The position numbers and the translations under genes are program-made. A model generated the notes under the pieces. It was not told where the DNA came from. It did no database searches and was given only the letters and a program-made list of their open reading frames with translations. 49,558 nt of DNA from Alistipes sp. ZOR0009 (GTDB lineage Bacteria; Bacteroidota; Bacteroidia; Bacteroidales; ZOR0009). The stretch lies in the NCBI RefSeq assembly GCF_000798815.1, contig NZ_JTLD01000013.1, positions 1 through 49,558 on the forward strand, written 5' to 3'. The stretch's first letter is position 1; the number at the start of each line of letters is the position of its first letter. Positions 33,465 to 43,401 of the stretch are shown here, piece by piece.

Positions 33465-35339
33465 TTACAATTTAGGACCTTCTCCAAAATTTGGAGCTCC
33501 TTTATCCTGCCAAACTCTTTCAGTATTCAATAGATTTGGTTTCTCATTAACACTAAAACTAAATCCTTGTCGTTTAGCAGCCTCCTTTTTAATATTATAC
33601 ATTAGATCCGTTGGACTTGGACTAACAATATCAAAACGACGAGGAATAAAATCATTCCCCTTAGGAGAAATATCTGCCCATGCTAGAATTGCACTATTTT
33701 TTCTAGGAACACCAGAACGTCTAACAGCAACAAATTGATCATCTGGTTGATACATAAAATGCAAATACTGTTGTATGTATACTTTTTCAAGTTTTTCTGC
33801 AACAGTACCAGATAACTGATAATCCGAATTTGCCATTAGAGCCTCAACTTCGCCGCTTTTCAAACCTATAAGTTCCTCTTTACTATCGTACTTAGTAAAA
33901 TAATAAGGGATTTTATTCAATTTTGCAATATTATCATAAGCTTTAATAGACATTTCAACACCCTTGTTATAGTAAGATTCTGCTGATCCAGGAAGATTTG
34001 CTCCTTGTAACTTCAACTCTGCTAGATATAAATTAACTTCCGCTGTCGAGAAAAATAATCCATACCAAGGCATTGGCTCTTTATCTTGAACAACAGAAGC
34101 TCCAGGTATATCAGGAAATGTATAAACGACACGACCTCGAACTAACTCTTCCTGGAATGTTGCGTATGGACGATAAGTCTTTTCCGCCTTATTTAAGGTA
34201 ATTTTCCATCTATTTACATCAAAATAGTCTCCATACTCAGGCTTATTATAAGCATTATAATCAGTTGGTAAACCATAATAACGAACCCATGGTTCTCCAG
34301 CACCCTTCCAAGCAACAAATGTTTTCTTTCCGCTTGCATCTGTAGTATACTCTACATTGCTCTCAATGTAAGAAGGAAGGGGTTTCCCTGCATCAAAAAA
34401 GCCTTGGACAACTTTTGAGTTAAAGTCATTCTTACTATAGAAAAATCTAACTCGAGGATCCTTGTTTTTAAGTAGCATATCAACAACTGGTTTTGATGCT
34501 GCGCCTGATGACACAGAATTGCCAAAGTGATATGGAGAATCCCCATCCTCACCATCTTGTGCAGTTGCTCTATTGTAAATAAAGTCATCAGTTAAACCAT
34601 CAAGGACGCCAGCACTACTATTTACAACCTCCTCAGCTATTTTTAAAGCCTTCGCTTTATCAATACTTAAGTAACGTACAGCAATCTTAAGTTTTAAAGA
34701 GTTTGTAAACTTAGCCCATTTTGCTAAATCTCCTTGATAAACAAAATCTTGCTTACCCAAAGACACCTGGTCTTTAGCCTTAAAACCTTCTAACGCCTTA
34801 TTTAATTCGCTTAACCACAATTCATATAATGATTCCATCGAATCATATTTTGGCGTAAGCAGCATTGGTTTTGTATACTTTGCCATGCAAGCTTCCGTGT
34901 AAGGAATATCTCCATACATATCAGAGTCAAACATTCCAAGGTAAACCATTAAAGGGTAGAACATACTCTTTATGCTCTCATATTTCTGCGCTTCTTTTGC
35001 ATCCATTTGAGACATAAGGTTAGCAACCTCGCGATAATAAATCATCAACTTATAGGTTTGACTTCCTTGATCGCCGGTTTCCCCTTGTATATTAAAGTTA
35101 TCAGCAAATCCCCCTGTAGGAGTAAAAGCTTGGCTCCACTGGTGCATATACTTTCCATTATAGAACCAATACTGATAACCCGAAGGCTCAAAACTTTGCA
35201 ACCCCTTCGTAAACAAAAAAGGAATGTTACCTTTTGATATGGTCGCAGGATCTTGGTTAAGATCAGAAAAATCATCCTTACAACCTGTCAAAAAAGTTCC
35301 AACTATGGCTGCACCTGCTATTATTAATTTAAATCTCAT
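33465..35339 (-). CDS. SusD/RagB-like outer membrane lipoprotein (SusD-like_2 type)
   Basis: 624 residues. Signal peptide with lipobox FLTGCKDD, Cys20 lipidated. The start of the mature protein, DFSDLNQDPATISKGN, is typical of the second SusD-like family. It is all-helical with TPR-like repeats (the KALKIAEEVVNSSAGVL and YNKGVEMSIKAYDNI regions). It sits on the cell surface as a lid on the SusC-like channel and helps to capture a large nutrient. This subfamily is often linked to peptides or less-defined substrates rather than starch. It follows the SusC-like gene by 24 bases. No hydrolase gene is nearby, so the ligand is unknown. Confidence 0.94.
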   Translation of the reverse strand: MRFKLIIAGAAIVGTFLTGCKDDFSDLNQDPATISKGNIPFLFTKGLQSFEPSGYQYWFYNGKYMHQWSQAFTPTGGFADNFNIQGETGDQGSQTYKLMIYYREVANLMSQMDAKEAQKYESIKSMFYPLMVYLGMFDSDMYGDIPYTEACMAKYTKPMLLTPKYDSMESLYELWLSELNKALEGFKAKDQVSLGKQDFVYQGDLAKWAKFTNSLKLKIAVRYLSIDKAKALKIAEEVVNSSAGVLDGLTDDFIYNRATAQDGEDGDSPYHFGNSVSSGAASKPVVDMLLKNKDPRVRFFYSKNDFNSKVVQGFFDAGKPLPSYIESNVEYTTDASGKKTFVAWKGAGEPWVRYYGLPTDYNAYNKPEYGDYFDVNRWKITLNKAEKTYRPYATFQEELVRGRVVYTFPDIPGASVVQDKEPMPWYGLFFSTAEVNLYLAELKLQGANLPGSAESYYNKGVEMSIKAYDNIAKLNKIPYYFTKYDSKEELIGLKSGEVEALMANSDYQLSGTVAEKLEKVYIQQYLHFMYQPDDQFVAVRRSGVPRKNSAILAWADISPKGNDFIPRRFDIVSPSPTDLMYNIKKEAAKRQGFSFSVNEKPNLLNTERVWQDKGAPNFGEGPKL

Positions 35340-35363
35340 TTCTATCTAAGTTTTGAAAGTAAA

Positions 35364-38300
35364 CTAGAAACCTACATTTATCGTAAACATATAGTTCGCG
35401 GTATATGGGCTAAAACTACGAACCCTAAACTGAGAAGATCTAGTACCACGAACAGATTCTGGATTCTCATTATTTGGCATTGTGTTATACAAGTAGCCAA
35501 GGTTACGAGCAGAAAATGCTAGGCTTAAATTTTTTGCGCCAATCTTTGAAAAGATACTTGCTGGCATATTGTAATTCAGAGTGATATCTCGAAGCGCAAT
35601 GTAACTTAACTTTTTGAACCAGTTGTCATTGATTGTTCCAGAAGACCAAGCATTAGTCCAATAATGATATGCAGAAGCATGTACTGGATCTACAAATCCC
35701 TTCTCATAAGCCTCCTTGTAAGTCATTCCACCTATATTCTTAGAAGTACCATCAGGCATTTTAATCACCTGACCAGCATCAAAAACTCCATCAGGAATCA
35801 TACCATCACTATAAGTCTTTCCATCCCAAATACTCTTAAAAGTGATTCCTCCATGAGAAGGATCTCTCCATTTCAAAGAACTTTCAGAAATACCATAAGC
35901 TGTTGCATAACGAGATCCAAATGATGCAATGTATCCTCCAAAACGAGCATCTAAAGAAACTCTTACACTTAAGTCTTTCCAACGTAGACCTGTAGACATA
36001 GATCCTAAAAAGTCTGGTGTAATTTTGCCTACTTCTTCAACTTTACCGCTTCTTGCCGGATATGCAACACGAAAATCATCTCTCCATACAAAAACATTAC
36101 GCCCTTGTGCATCTTTTTTGGGAAGAATATCTGACATCAACACTCCATATGAGCCTCCAACTTTAGCAACAGAACCTACTCTATAGTTACCATAATTGGT
36201 AGAACCATCCAATGTGATAAAATCAGCAACACTCTCATGAAGAGATATTATCTTACTCTCATTACGAGTATATGTAAAATCAAGACTCCACTCCCAATCT
36301 TTACTCTTAAAAGGGATTGTATTTAATGCGATTTCAACACCAGAGTTTTGGATATTCCCAGCATTAATGAACATTTTATCAACCCCTGAAACAGAAGGTA
36401 CGTCAACCTGCATAATTTGATTCTTTGTATTCTCCTTATAGTAGGTTGCATCCAAGTTAATGCGACTCCCTAAAAAGCGCCAATCGGCTCCAACTTCCCA
36501 AGCATTCTTCCGCTCTGGTTTAATTGATGGATCATAAGCCATATTAGGAAGTTTCAATCCATAAACGAAACCATCTCCAATAGACCACTTGTTCATTTCA
36601 TAGCCAGAGTTAATAACATAAGGGTCTGTATCGTTTCCAACTTGAGCCCATGATGCTCTAAATTTTCCAAAAGAGATCCAATCAGGCAACTTAAATGTCT
36701 CACTAACAAGCCATGACCCATTCACAGATGGATAAAAATAAGAATAATTACCAGAGCCATTAGCATACACTAATGCAGACGACCAGTCATTACGCCCTGT
36801 TACATCCATAAAAATTTGATTCTTCCAACTAGCGCTAGCTTGGAATGCGACAGACATCATTCGCTTTGTACCTTCTATCTTTCCTGTTGAAGAAATCGCA
36901 TTTTTACTGTTTTTTAGGAAATACTGACCAGGTACAATTAGGCCTCCATTAGTACTAGCGTCCATAGACTGAGTAAACGTATTAAAATACTCACCTCTTA
37001 AGAATCCTCCAAAAGTCCAATCTCCCAAAGTCTTATTGAATATGAACGATGCATTAAGATTAGTTTGCTCTTTAGTACTTTCTGATAAAGAGTAAGAACC
37101 TCCTTCATTAGCATATCCTTGTCCTAATATTTTACTTTCACCCCTAACATAGTAATAATTAAAACTACCTTCTGTTTTAAATTTCACCCAACTTAAAAGA
37201 TCAACATCCAAAGATAAAGTAGGTCTAACATTTGTTTCTTTTTGCTGTGCTGAATTTTCATAAATAGAAAACCACAAATCAGCACCTGGATTATACCCAT
37301 TCGCATCACCATAGTCCGAATTTGCAACTCCACCATGAACACCTTTGTAATTGTTCATATAACGCTTGGTATCATATGAACGCCCCAAAACACCTTGAGA
37401 AAAATAATCACCAAGATTTGGCTGAGGGTTTTTGGGGAGAGAATTAGCAAATGAAAGAGATGCATCTAATCTAACTTTATCGGAAATTTTTTGAGATGCT
37501 TTCGTTAAAAAAGCGAATCGTTCGAACGAATTTCGAGGAAGAGTACCTGTCGCCTTTTTATACGATAAAGATGAATAGAATGTAGTTCTATCGTTACCTC
37601 CTGTTATTGCCAAATTTGTATTTGAATTGTAACCTAACTGATATGCATCAGTGTAATTATCCTTTACAGCAGCATAACGGCGCATAACGCCATCATAGTC
37701 TTCCACCAACTTATTGCTATAAATATCATAACTTGGCCCAAAATGACGATTCGTAGTAACGGCTCTCAAAGAGGCATCCCCTTTAGCATTCAGATAAAAC
37801 TGGTTGGCATTATCATATTTAAAATATCCGCCTGCAGGGTTAGGTAATCCATATCCTACATTACCAAAATAATTTCCAGAACCATATTCATTTTGCATAT
37901 CTGGAGCAGCAAACACGTGGTCAATACCAAATGTCTGCGTTAAAGAGATACCTAAGCCCTTTCTTGCCTTTCCGCTTTTAGTTGTAATAACAACAGCACC
38001 AAAAAGACCTCTAGAGCCATAAAGAGCCGTTGCAGCAGCTCCTTTAAGAACTGATACAGATTCAAAATCGTCAGGATTTAGGTTCTTCAACTCATTACCA
38101 AAATCTTTTGAATCAGAATCCCAGTCCGCATCTCCCGATTTTGACACTCCATTATCCAATATAATACCATCAACTACATAGATCGGCTGGTTATTCCCCT
38201 TCAACGTTGAGGCTCCACGAATCTGAATTTTGGTAGATCCAAACATCCCTCCATCTGAACTAGCAATATCAACACCTGCAACTTTCCCTTGTAAAGACGA

Positions 38301-38735
38301 AACGGGATTAATATTATTTGTTTTCAAATCATCCCCTTTTAATTCCGTAACGGCATATCCAAGAGCCTTGGTCTGACGCTTAATACCCAACGCAGTTACC
38401 ACAACCTCATCCAACTTTCGAGCATCTGCTTGAAGTTGAACTTCGATAGAAGTTTTTCCTGCAATGGCTACATCTTGCGATGTGTATCCAATAAATGAAA
38501 ATACAAGGGTCTTTGCCCCTTCTGGTAGTTTAAGGCTAAACTTACCATCGATGTCGGTTACTGTACCAACTCCTGCTTTTTCCTTAACGGTAACGTTAAC
38601 GCCAGGAAGCGTGCCTCCATTAGCGGCATCCTTCACCACTCCTGTGATGGCTTTCTGCGCGTATATCCCGTTAGAAAAACCTAACAGAATAAACAGCACA
38701 GTAAGTCCTACCGCCTGCTTTAAAAGTTTTCCCAT
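35364..38735 (-). CDS. SusC/RagA-like TonB-linked outer membrane transporter
   Basis: 1123 residues from the ATG at 38735. A longer frame reaches 38768 but would start at or beyond the predicted transcription start (-7 box at 38766-38773); the ATG gives a proper signal peptide (MGKLLKQAVGLTVLFILLGF...IYAQ). In order: carboxypeptidase-regulatory-like domain (about 27-115, ITGVVKDAANGGTLPGVNV), plug domain (about 120-250, with SSLQGKVAGVDI and IQIRGASTL and the IYVVDG motif), then a 22-strand barrel ending in YMFTINVGF. It should import the ligand caught by the SusD-like partner, driven by TonB. The pair reads more AT-rich in third positions than neighbours. Confidence 0.96.
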   Translation of the reverse strand: MGKLLKQAVGLTVLFILLGFSNGIYAQKAITGVVKDAANGGTLPGVNVTVKEKAGVGTVTDIDGKFSLKLPEGAKTLVFSFIGYTSQDVAIAGKTSIEVQLQADARKLDEVVVTALGIKRQTKALGYAVTELKGDDLKTNNINPVSSLQGKVAGVDIASSDGGMFGSTKIQIRGASTLKGNNQPIYVVDGIILDNGVSKSGDADWDSDSKDFGNELKNLNPDDFESVSVLKGAAATALYGSRGLFGAVVITTKSGKARKGLGISLTQTFGIDHVFAAPDMQNEYGSGNYFGNVGYGLPNPAGGYFKYDNANQFYLNAKGDASLRAVTTNRHFGPSYDIYSNKLVEDYDGVMRRYAAVKDNYTDAYQLGYNSNTNLAITGGNDRTTFYSSLSYKKATGTLPRNSFERFAFLTKASQKISDKVRLDASLSFANSLPKNPQPNLGDYFSQGVLGRSYDTKRYMNNYKGVHGGVANSDYGDANGYNPGADLWFSIYENSAQQKETNVRPTLSLDVDLLSWVKFKTEGSFNYYYVRGESKILGQGYANEGGSYSLSESTKEQTNLNASFIFNKTLGDWTFGGFLRGEYFNTFTQSMDASTNGGLIVPGQYFLKNSKNAISSTGKIEGTKRMMSVAFQASASWKNQIFMDVTGRNDWSSALVYANGSGNYSYFYPSVNGSWLVSETFKLPDWISFGKFRASWAQVGNDTDPYVINSGYEMNKWSIGDGFVYGLKLPNMAYDPSIKPERKNAWEVGADWRFLGSRINLDATYYKENTKNQIMQVDVPSVSGVDKMFINAGNIQNSGVEIALNTIPFKSKDWEWSLDFTYTRNESKIISLHESVADFITLDGSTNYGNYRVGSVAKVGGSYGVLMSDILPKKDAQGRNVFVWRDDFRVAYPARSGKVEEVGKITPDFLGSMSTGLRWKDLSVRVSLDARFGGYIASFGSRYATAYGISESSLKWRDPSHGGITFKSIWDGKTYSDGMIPDGVFDAGQVIKMPDGTSKNIGGMTYKEAYEKGFVDPVHASAYHYWTNAWSSGTINDNWFKKLSYIALRDITLNYNMPASIFSKIGAKNLSLAFSARNLGYLYNTMPNNENPESVRGTRSSQFRVRSFSPYTANYMFTINVGF

Positions 38736-38765
38736 AGTGTAATTTTTTTTGATAAATGGTCGTCG

Positions 38766-38773
38766 CAAAAATA
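38766..38773 (-). promoter_or_regulatory. -7 box of the SusC/SusD-like operon
   Basis: TATTTTTG on the minus strand is a perfect TAnnTTTG, 30 bases before the ATG at 38735. No clear -33 element. Confidence 0.55.
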
Positions 38774-38866
38774 TACCTTTTAACTTCCTTTAGCAGGTCT
38801 ATTTTTTTTATGAGTTCTATAATTAAACGTTTTTAAATGTAAGACATATCTAAATGATGCCTTATA

Positions 38867-38891
38867 CGCAAAATGAACATCCACTTTTGCG
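38867..38891. promoter_or_regulatory. Inverted repeat in the AT-rich divergent gap
   Basis: CGCAAAA and TTTTGCG are 11 bases apart, a perfect seven-base-pair dyad about 95 bases upstream of the SusC-like -7 box. It could be an activator or repressor site. The rest of 38774-39261 is AT-rich and shows no gene. Confidence 0.3.
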
Positions 38892-39261
38892 CAGAAACAA
38901 CAATTATACTACTAATAATAAGCAACTTAACAACAATTGTGCAATAATTTGCATTTTAACACTAAATCTGCTTATTGAAAGCAATACTTAATGTTAACAA
39001 TAAAAACACCTTCATTTTTTAGCTAAAAAAGTAGGGTAAAACGCTAATAAACTACGAACAAAACACAAATATGTTCTACATAAAGGCGATTTTCCGCAAA
39101 TATTCATCAACAGTAGACCAATCCATTGGCCGAACGAGATTGAAAATAGAAGCAATTCGCCTTCGCCCCTTGTTTTTTCCTTTTCACCTAGCAACTCGCA
39201 ATAAGCGATGGCACAAAAGAGTCTTACAGAAAAGTTACCTTCAATCCCAAAAACAAAGACT

Positions 39262-39645
39262 ATGGTAAAAACAACCAAATACGCCTTACTTATAGTTCTG
39301 ACAGCATTAGGAATCTCTGTAATGGCACAAAGAGGTAGCACCCCCGAGCAACGAACACAACGTCAAGTAGAAATGCTGACACAAATGCTTTCGTTATCAG
39401 ACGCTCAGGCACAGAAAGTGCAGGATATCGTGCTAGATTTTAACATCCAAATTCAAAAAATAAGAGAAAGCCAACCGGAAAGCACACCTTGGACGCCAGA
39501 CGAAAAACTAATAGAAAAAAGAAACGCATCGCTTAAAGAAGTTCTAACTCCTGAACAGTTTGAAAAATTTAAGCAGTCTCCGATGGCCAAAGGACAAAGA
39601 GGTCCAAGAGATAATAAGAGGCAGCAAGCTACAAGGCAAGATTAG
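39262..39645 (+). CDS. Spy/CpxP-like periplasmic protein
   Basis: 127 residues from the ATG at 39262, which begins a signal peptide (MVKTTKYALLIVLTALGISVMAQ). An upstream ATG at 39208 would bury it behind a polar leader and was rejected. The mature part is helical and basic. It has two motifs close to the LTxxQ repeat of Spy-type chaperones: LSLSDAQAQKVQDIV (about 45-60) and LTPEQFEKF (about 97-105). Spy-like proteins bind unfolded clients in the periplasm. The gene precedes a large TonB receptor by 94 bases on the same strand; a weak hairpin lies between. It might help that receptor fold, by inference. Confidence 0.78.
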   Translation: MVKTTKYALLIVLTALGISVMAQRGSTPEQRTQRQVEMLTQMLSLSDAQAQKVQDIVLDFNIQIQKIRESQPESTPWTPDEKLIEKRNASLKEVLTPEQFEKFKQSPMAKGQRGPRDNKRQQATRQD

Positions 39646-39684
39646 CATCTTATCTCTTTATAGTATCAAACTAATTATTTGGAA

Positions 39685-39704
39685 AGAGCATTAAGCTCTC
39701 TTTT
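39685..39704 (+). terminator. Weak hairpin between the Spy-like and TonB receptor genes
   Basis: AGAGC and GCTCT pair across five bases, then CTTTT. It may reduce but not stop read-through into the receptor gene. Confidence 0.35.
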
Positions 39705-39739
39705 AGTTTAATATTTACACAATTGAACATACAAGCATA

Positions 39740-42553
39740 ATGAAACCAATGCTAAAGCAATTTTACCTAGCAATACTTGTCATGCTACCTGTCGTTAGCA
39801 TAGCACAAACCGCAAAGGTAACTGGTGTTGTTGTTAACACCACCAGCAAGCAATCCCTACCAGGAACTAATGTCATACTTATAAGCCAGCAAGATTCTAC
39901 AAAGAAGCACCTTGCGGCATCTAATGCCAAAGGGGAATTTGTATTCAACAATATTCCCATGCAGGCCTACCGCCTTGAAGTTTCATTTATTGGTTTCGAG
40001 AAATACTCGAAGAACGTTGTAATCAACAAAACGCCCCTATCGCTAGGGACCATTAAACTAACAGAAGAAACAGTACAACTCGCAGGCGCAACTATCGTTA
40101 AAACTGCCGTTCGTGCTAGCGTAAAAGGCGACACGACAGCATATAATGCAGAAGCCTTCAAAGTTGCAAAAGATGCTGATGCTGAGAACCTGATCACCAA
40201 AATGCCAGGAATAACCTCCAGTAATGGAACGCTTACAGCCCAAGGAGAGGCCGTAAAAAAGGTTCTGGTTGATGGCAAACCCTTTTTTGGCGATGATCCT
40301 ACAGCTGCTCTAAAAAGTTTACCAGCAGAAGTCATTGATAAGATTCAAGTTTTTGATAAAATGAGCGATCAATCAGAGTTTACAGGGTTTGATGATGGCA
40401 ATGCCGTAAAAACCATCAACATTGTAACTAAGCAAAATAGAAGAGCAGGTCAATTCGGAAAAGTTTTTGCAGGCTATGGTACCGATAACAAGTATAACGT
40501 AGGTGGTAATGTCAACTTATTCAAGGGCGACTCCAGAACCTCCATTTTAGGTATGAGTAATAACGTAAACCAGCAGAACTTCTCATCCGAAGATATTTTA
40601 GGAGCCCTAGGCTCTGGTGGTGGACGTGGAGGCATGAGAATGATGGGTGGCCCAGGAGGCGGTTCTGGAGGATTTGGAGGAGGCCCTGGTGGTTTCGGAG
40701 GCGGAGCATCAAACTTTACCGTTGGGCAACAAAGTGGAATCTCAAAAACATCCGCTTTGGGCATAAACTTTAGCGACAAATGGGGCGAAAAGGTAAACTT
40801 TACCGGAAGCTACTTTTTTAACTACAGCAATACAACCAACGACCAAACAACCAACCGCCAATATTTTGGGGATGCCGATACGGCGCAGCATTACACGCAA
40901 ACCAACACCTACTCTACAACCAACTACAACAACCGAGTAAACCTCCGCATCGAATACAATATCGACCCCAAAAACTCGCTAATCTTCACTCCTAACCTAA
41001 CATTTCAGAGCACCAGATCTAGCTCATCCTCTGCTGCACAAACCGAGCAGGGGAACGGCACGTTGCTAAGTAAAACAAACAACAACGTCACCTCGTGGAG
41101 CGAAGGTTACAACCTTAGTAACAGCATTCTGTTCCGCCACAAGTTCGATAAGCAAGGCAGAACGTTTTCTCTCGATTTTGGGCTTAACTACAGCAATAAA
41201 AATGGTAAAAACGAGCAAGTTGGAAGTAGGCTTTTTGCAAAAAGCGTAAAAGATACCATCAACCAATACTACAATACCGACAATAAAAGTTACGGCATTA
41301 ACGGAACTGCCATCTACACCGAACCTATAGGCAGCAAAATGCAGCTAATGGTAAACTATAACGCAGGCTATACCAAAAGCGATAACGATAAGAGAACCTA
41401 CTCCATCAACAAAAAGAACATGCAGGAGATGCTGCTAGACACGCTCCTATCAAACGTATATGAAAACGACTACCTAACTCAACGTCTAGGTGTTGGAATT
41501 AGGCTTAAGGGCGATAAAATTAATGGAATGGTAAACGTAATGGGGCAAAGCGCCTCGCTTTTGGGAGATGAGACTTTCCCTGTTTCCTATAAGCTAGACA
41601 AAAACTATACGAATTTGCTACCAATGATGATGTTCAACTACAAAATGGACGCATCCAACAGCCTTCGATTGATGTTTGGTTCTCGAACCCAAGCTCCATC
41701 AATATCGCAGCTGCAAAGCGTTGTTGACAATAGCGATCCGCTTAACCTATACGTTGGTAATCCCGACTTGAACCAGTCATTTACCAATAACATCAACCTT
41801 AGGTATAGCTACACCTCGGCAACTAAGGGAAAAACATTCTTCGTGTTTTTAAGCGCGCAAAATACCGACAGCTATATTACCAACTCCATTACAACAGCCA
41901 ACCAAGCGACAACTCTTCCTAACGGAACAATCCTCAAAAAGGGTGCAACGCTTACCAAACCTGTGAATTTAAATGGATACTGGAGCGTTAATAGCATGAT
42001 AACTTACGGTTTTCCATTTGCTCTTATTAAAAGCAACGTAAATATATCAGCAGGAACCACCTTTAGCCGTTTACCTGGTCTTTTAGACAATCAGAAGTAC
42101 GAAACTAAAAACATTTCGCCCAACGGAAGCGTAGTTATTGGCAGCAACTTTAGCCCCAATTTCGATTTTTCGCTTTCCTACAACGCATCTTACAACTTTA
42201 TTAAGAACAGCACCAAAACCGCTAAAGATCAAAACTACTGGAGCCAAACCGCAAAAGCAAAGCTGAACTGGATTATCAAGAATCGCTTTACATTTACCCC
42301 CGACGCCACCTACCAGAAGTACAACGGTAGCAGTTTTAACGAGGAGAGCGTGCTCGTAAATCTCAATATTGGGGTTAAAATGTTCAAGAATAGGCAAGGC
42401 GAGCTAAAGCTGGGTGTATACGACCTGCTCGATCAGAACCAAAGTTTTAACCGATCGGTAAACAGCGTTTACGTAGAAGATAGCTACAACAGCGTGCTTA
42501 AACGCTACTTTATGGCAACCTTTGTTTACAACCTCCGAAACTTTAAAATCTAA
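39740..42553 (+). CDS. TonB-dependent receptor with carboxypeptidase-regulatory-like domain
   Basis: 937 residues. Signal peptide to about residue 22 (VSIAQ), then a beta-sandwich regulatory-like domain (about 25-110, KVTGVVVNTTSKQSLPGTNV), a plug-like domain with NLITKMPGI and VKKVLVDGKPFFGDDPTAAL (about 150-200), and an outer membrane barrel of the large OMP family with a closing FVYNLRNFKI. A glycine-rich insert lies at residues ~290-324 (GGGRGG, MMGGPGGGSGG), probably an extracellular loop. Its substrate is not evident; no SusD partner. A small Spy-like protein is encoded upstream. Strong terminator downstream. Confidence 0.92.
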   Translation: MKPMLKQFYLAILVMLPVVSIAQTAKVTGVVVNTTSKQSLPGTNVILISQQDSTKKHLAASNAKGEFVFNNIPMQAYRLEVSFIGFEKYSKNVVINKTPLSLGTIKLTEETVQLAGATIVKTAVRASVKGDTTAYNAEAFKVAKDADAENLITKMPGITSSNGTLTAQGEAVKKVLVDGKPFFGDDPTAALKSLPAEVIDKIQVFDKMSDQSEFTGFDDGNAVKTINIVTKQNRRAGQFGKVFAGYGTDNKYNVGGNVNLFKGDSRTSILGMSNNVNQQNFSSEDILGALGSGGGRGGMRMMGGPGGGSGGFGGGPGGFGGGASNFTVGQQSGISKTSALGINFSDKWGEKVNFTGSYFFNYSNTTNDQTTNRQYFGDADTAQHYTQTNTYSTTNYNNRVNLRIEYNIDPKNSLIFTPNLTFQSTRSSSSSAAQTEQGNGTLLSKTNNNVTSWSEGYNLSNSILFRHKFDKQGRTFSLDFGLNYSNKNGKNEQVGSRLFAKSVKDTINQYYNTDNKSYGINGTAIYTEPIGSKMQLMVNYNAGYTKSDNDKRTYSINKKNMQEMLLDTLLSNVYENDYLTQRLGVGIRLKGDKINGMVNVMGQSASLLGDETFPVSYKLDKNYTNLLPMMMFNYKMDASNSLRLMFGSRTQAPSISQLQSVVDNSDPLNLYVGNPDLNQSFTNNINLRYSYTSATKGKTFFVFLSAQNTDSYITNSITTANQATTLPNGTILKKGATLTKPVNLNGYWSVNSMITYGFPFALIKSNVNISAGTTFSRLPGLLDNQKYETKNISPNGSVVIGSNFSPNFDFSLSYNASYNFIKNSTKTAKDQNYWSQTAKAKLNWIIKNRFTFTPDATYQKYNGSSFNEESVLVNLNIGVKMFKNRQGELKLGVYDLLDQNQSFNRSVNSVYVEDSYNSVLKRYFMATFVYNLRNFKI

Positions 42554-42590
42554 CGGATAACAGAAGAAAAGGAATCGCCTCGATACCTTA

Positions 42591-42634
42591 CGATCTCCCC
42601 AATCCCCCCTCAAAGGTTGGTGGAGATCGTTTTT
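42591..42634 (+). terminator. Terminator after the TonB receptor gene
   Basis: CGATCTCC and GGAGATCG form the stem with inner CCAA/TTGG pairing, then TTTTT. Confidence 0.82.
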
Positions 42635-42706
42635 CTCTTTATCCGTAAAGATTAGGCCATTTTACAAAAGTTGGCTACATTCGAGAAATCACTAAGCTTA
42701 TTTAGC

Positions 42707-43384
42707 ATGACTTTTTCTGAGCATATCATAGAATACTTCCGCTCGCTTCGCTTCGATATCGAGGTACCGAACGGCGTAGAGTCCATGAATCCGTACCTGC
42801 TGCCATCTACCATGGATGCGGTAGAAAAGTACTACCATAAATACTACAACGACAACAATCCGCGAACCTTTATTGTCGGCATTAATCCTGGCCGATTTGG
42901 CTCTGGCGTTACCGGTATTGCCTTTACCGATACCGTTCGCCTCGAAAAGGATTGCCACATCGAGCACAGCATACAACCTACCACCGAACTGTCGTCGGAG
43001 TATATTTATAACGTGGTAAACGCCATGGGAGGCGCTTCCGAGTTCTTTGCACGCTACTACCTTACGGCCCTATCGCCTATCGGCTTTACCAAAGACGGAA
43101 AAAACTACAACTACTACGATTCTCCTGCCATGGTAAAGGCTACCTTGCCCTACATGAAAGAGCAATTTGAGCAGCAAATAGGATTTGGAGCCAACAGAAA
43201 GGCTGTTTTTAGCCTCGGATCGGGTAAAAACCACCAATATCTTACCCGCATAAACGAAATGCTCGGAAAACCCTTCGAAAGAGTCGAAGCCATCAACCAC
43301 CCGCGCTTTGTTATGCAGTATAGGCGTAAAACCATGCAGCAGGAGATAGCAACCTTTATAAATACCATCAACAACGATAGGTAG
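42707..43384 (+). CDS. SMUG2-type uracil-DNA glycosylase family protein
   Basis: 225 residues from the ATG at 42707. A TTG at 42671 is in frame but lies before a -7-like box (TACATTCG, 42676-42683). The motif FIVGINPGRFGSGVTGIAFTD (about 62-82) is the active-site loop of the SMUG2-like family, and INHPRFVMQ (near 200) is the minor-groove-intercalating His loop. It would remove uracil or another damaged base from DNA in base excision repair. Cytosolic, no partner domain. The LytS-like gene begins 17 bases downstream, so the three genes 42707-45196 may be one transcript, but the functional link is unclear. Confidence 0.88.
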   Translation: MTFSEHIIEYFRSLRFDIEVPNGVESMNPYLLPSTMDAVEKYYHKYYNDNNPRTFIVGINPGRFGSGVTGIAFTDTVRLEKDCHIEHSIQPTTELSSEYIYNVVNAMGGASEFFARYYLTALSPIGFTKDGKNYNYYDSPAMVKATLPYMKEQFEQQIGFGANRKAVFSLGSGKNHQYLTRINEMLGKPFERVEAINHPRFVMQYRRKTMQQEIATFINTINNDR

Positions 43385-43401
43385 AACATCAAAAAACAAC
43401 C

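Noticed and set aside
38736-38768. Upstream start for the SusC-like protein
   Set aside because: It would place the start codon at or before the transcription start and put a basic leader in front of a normal signal peptide.
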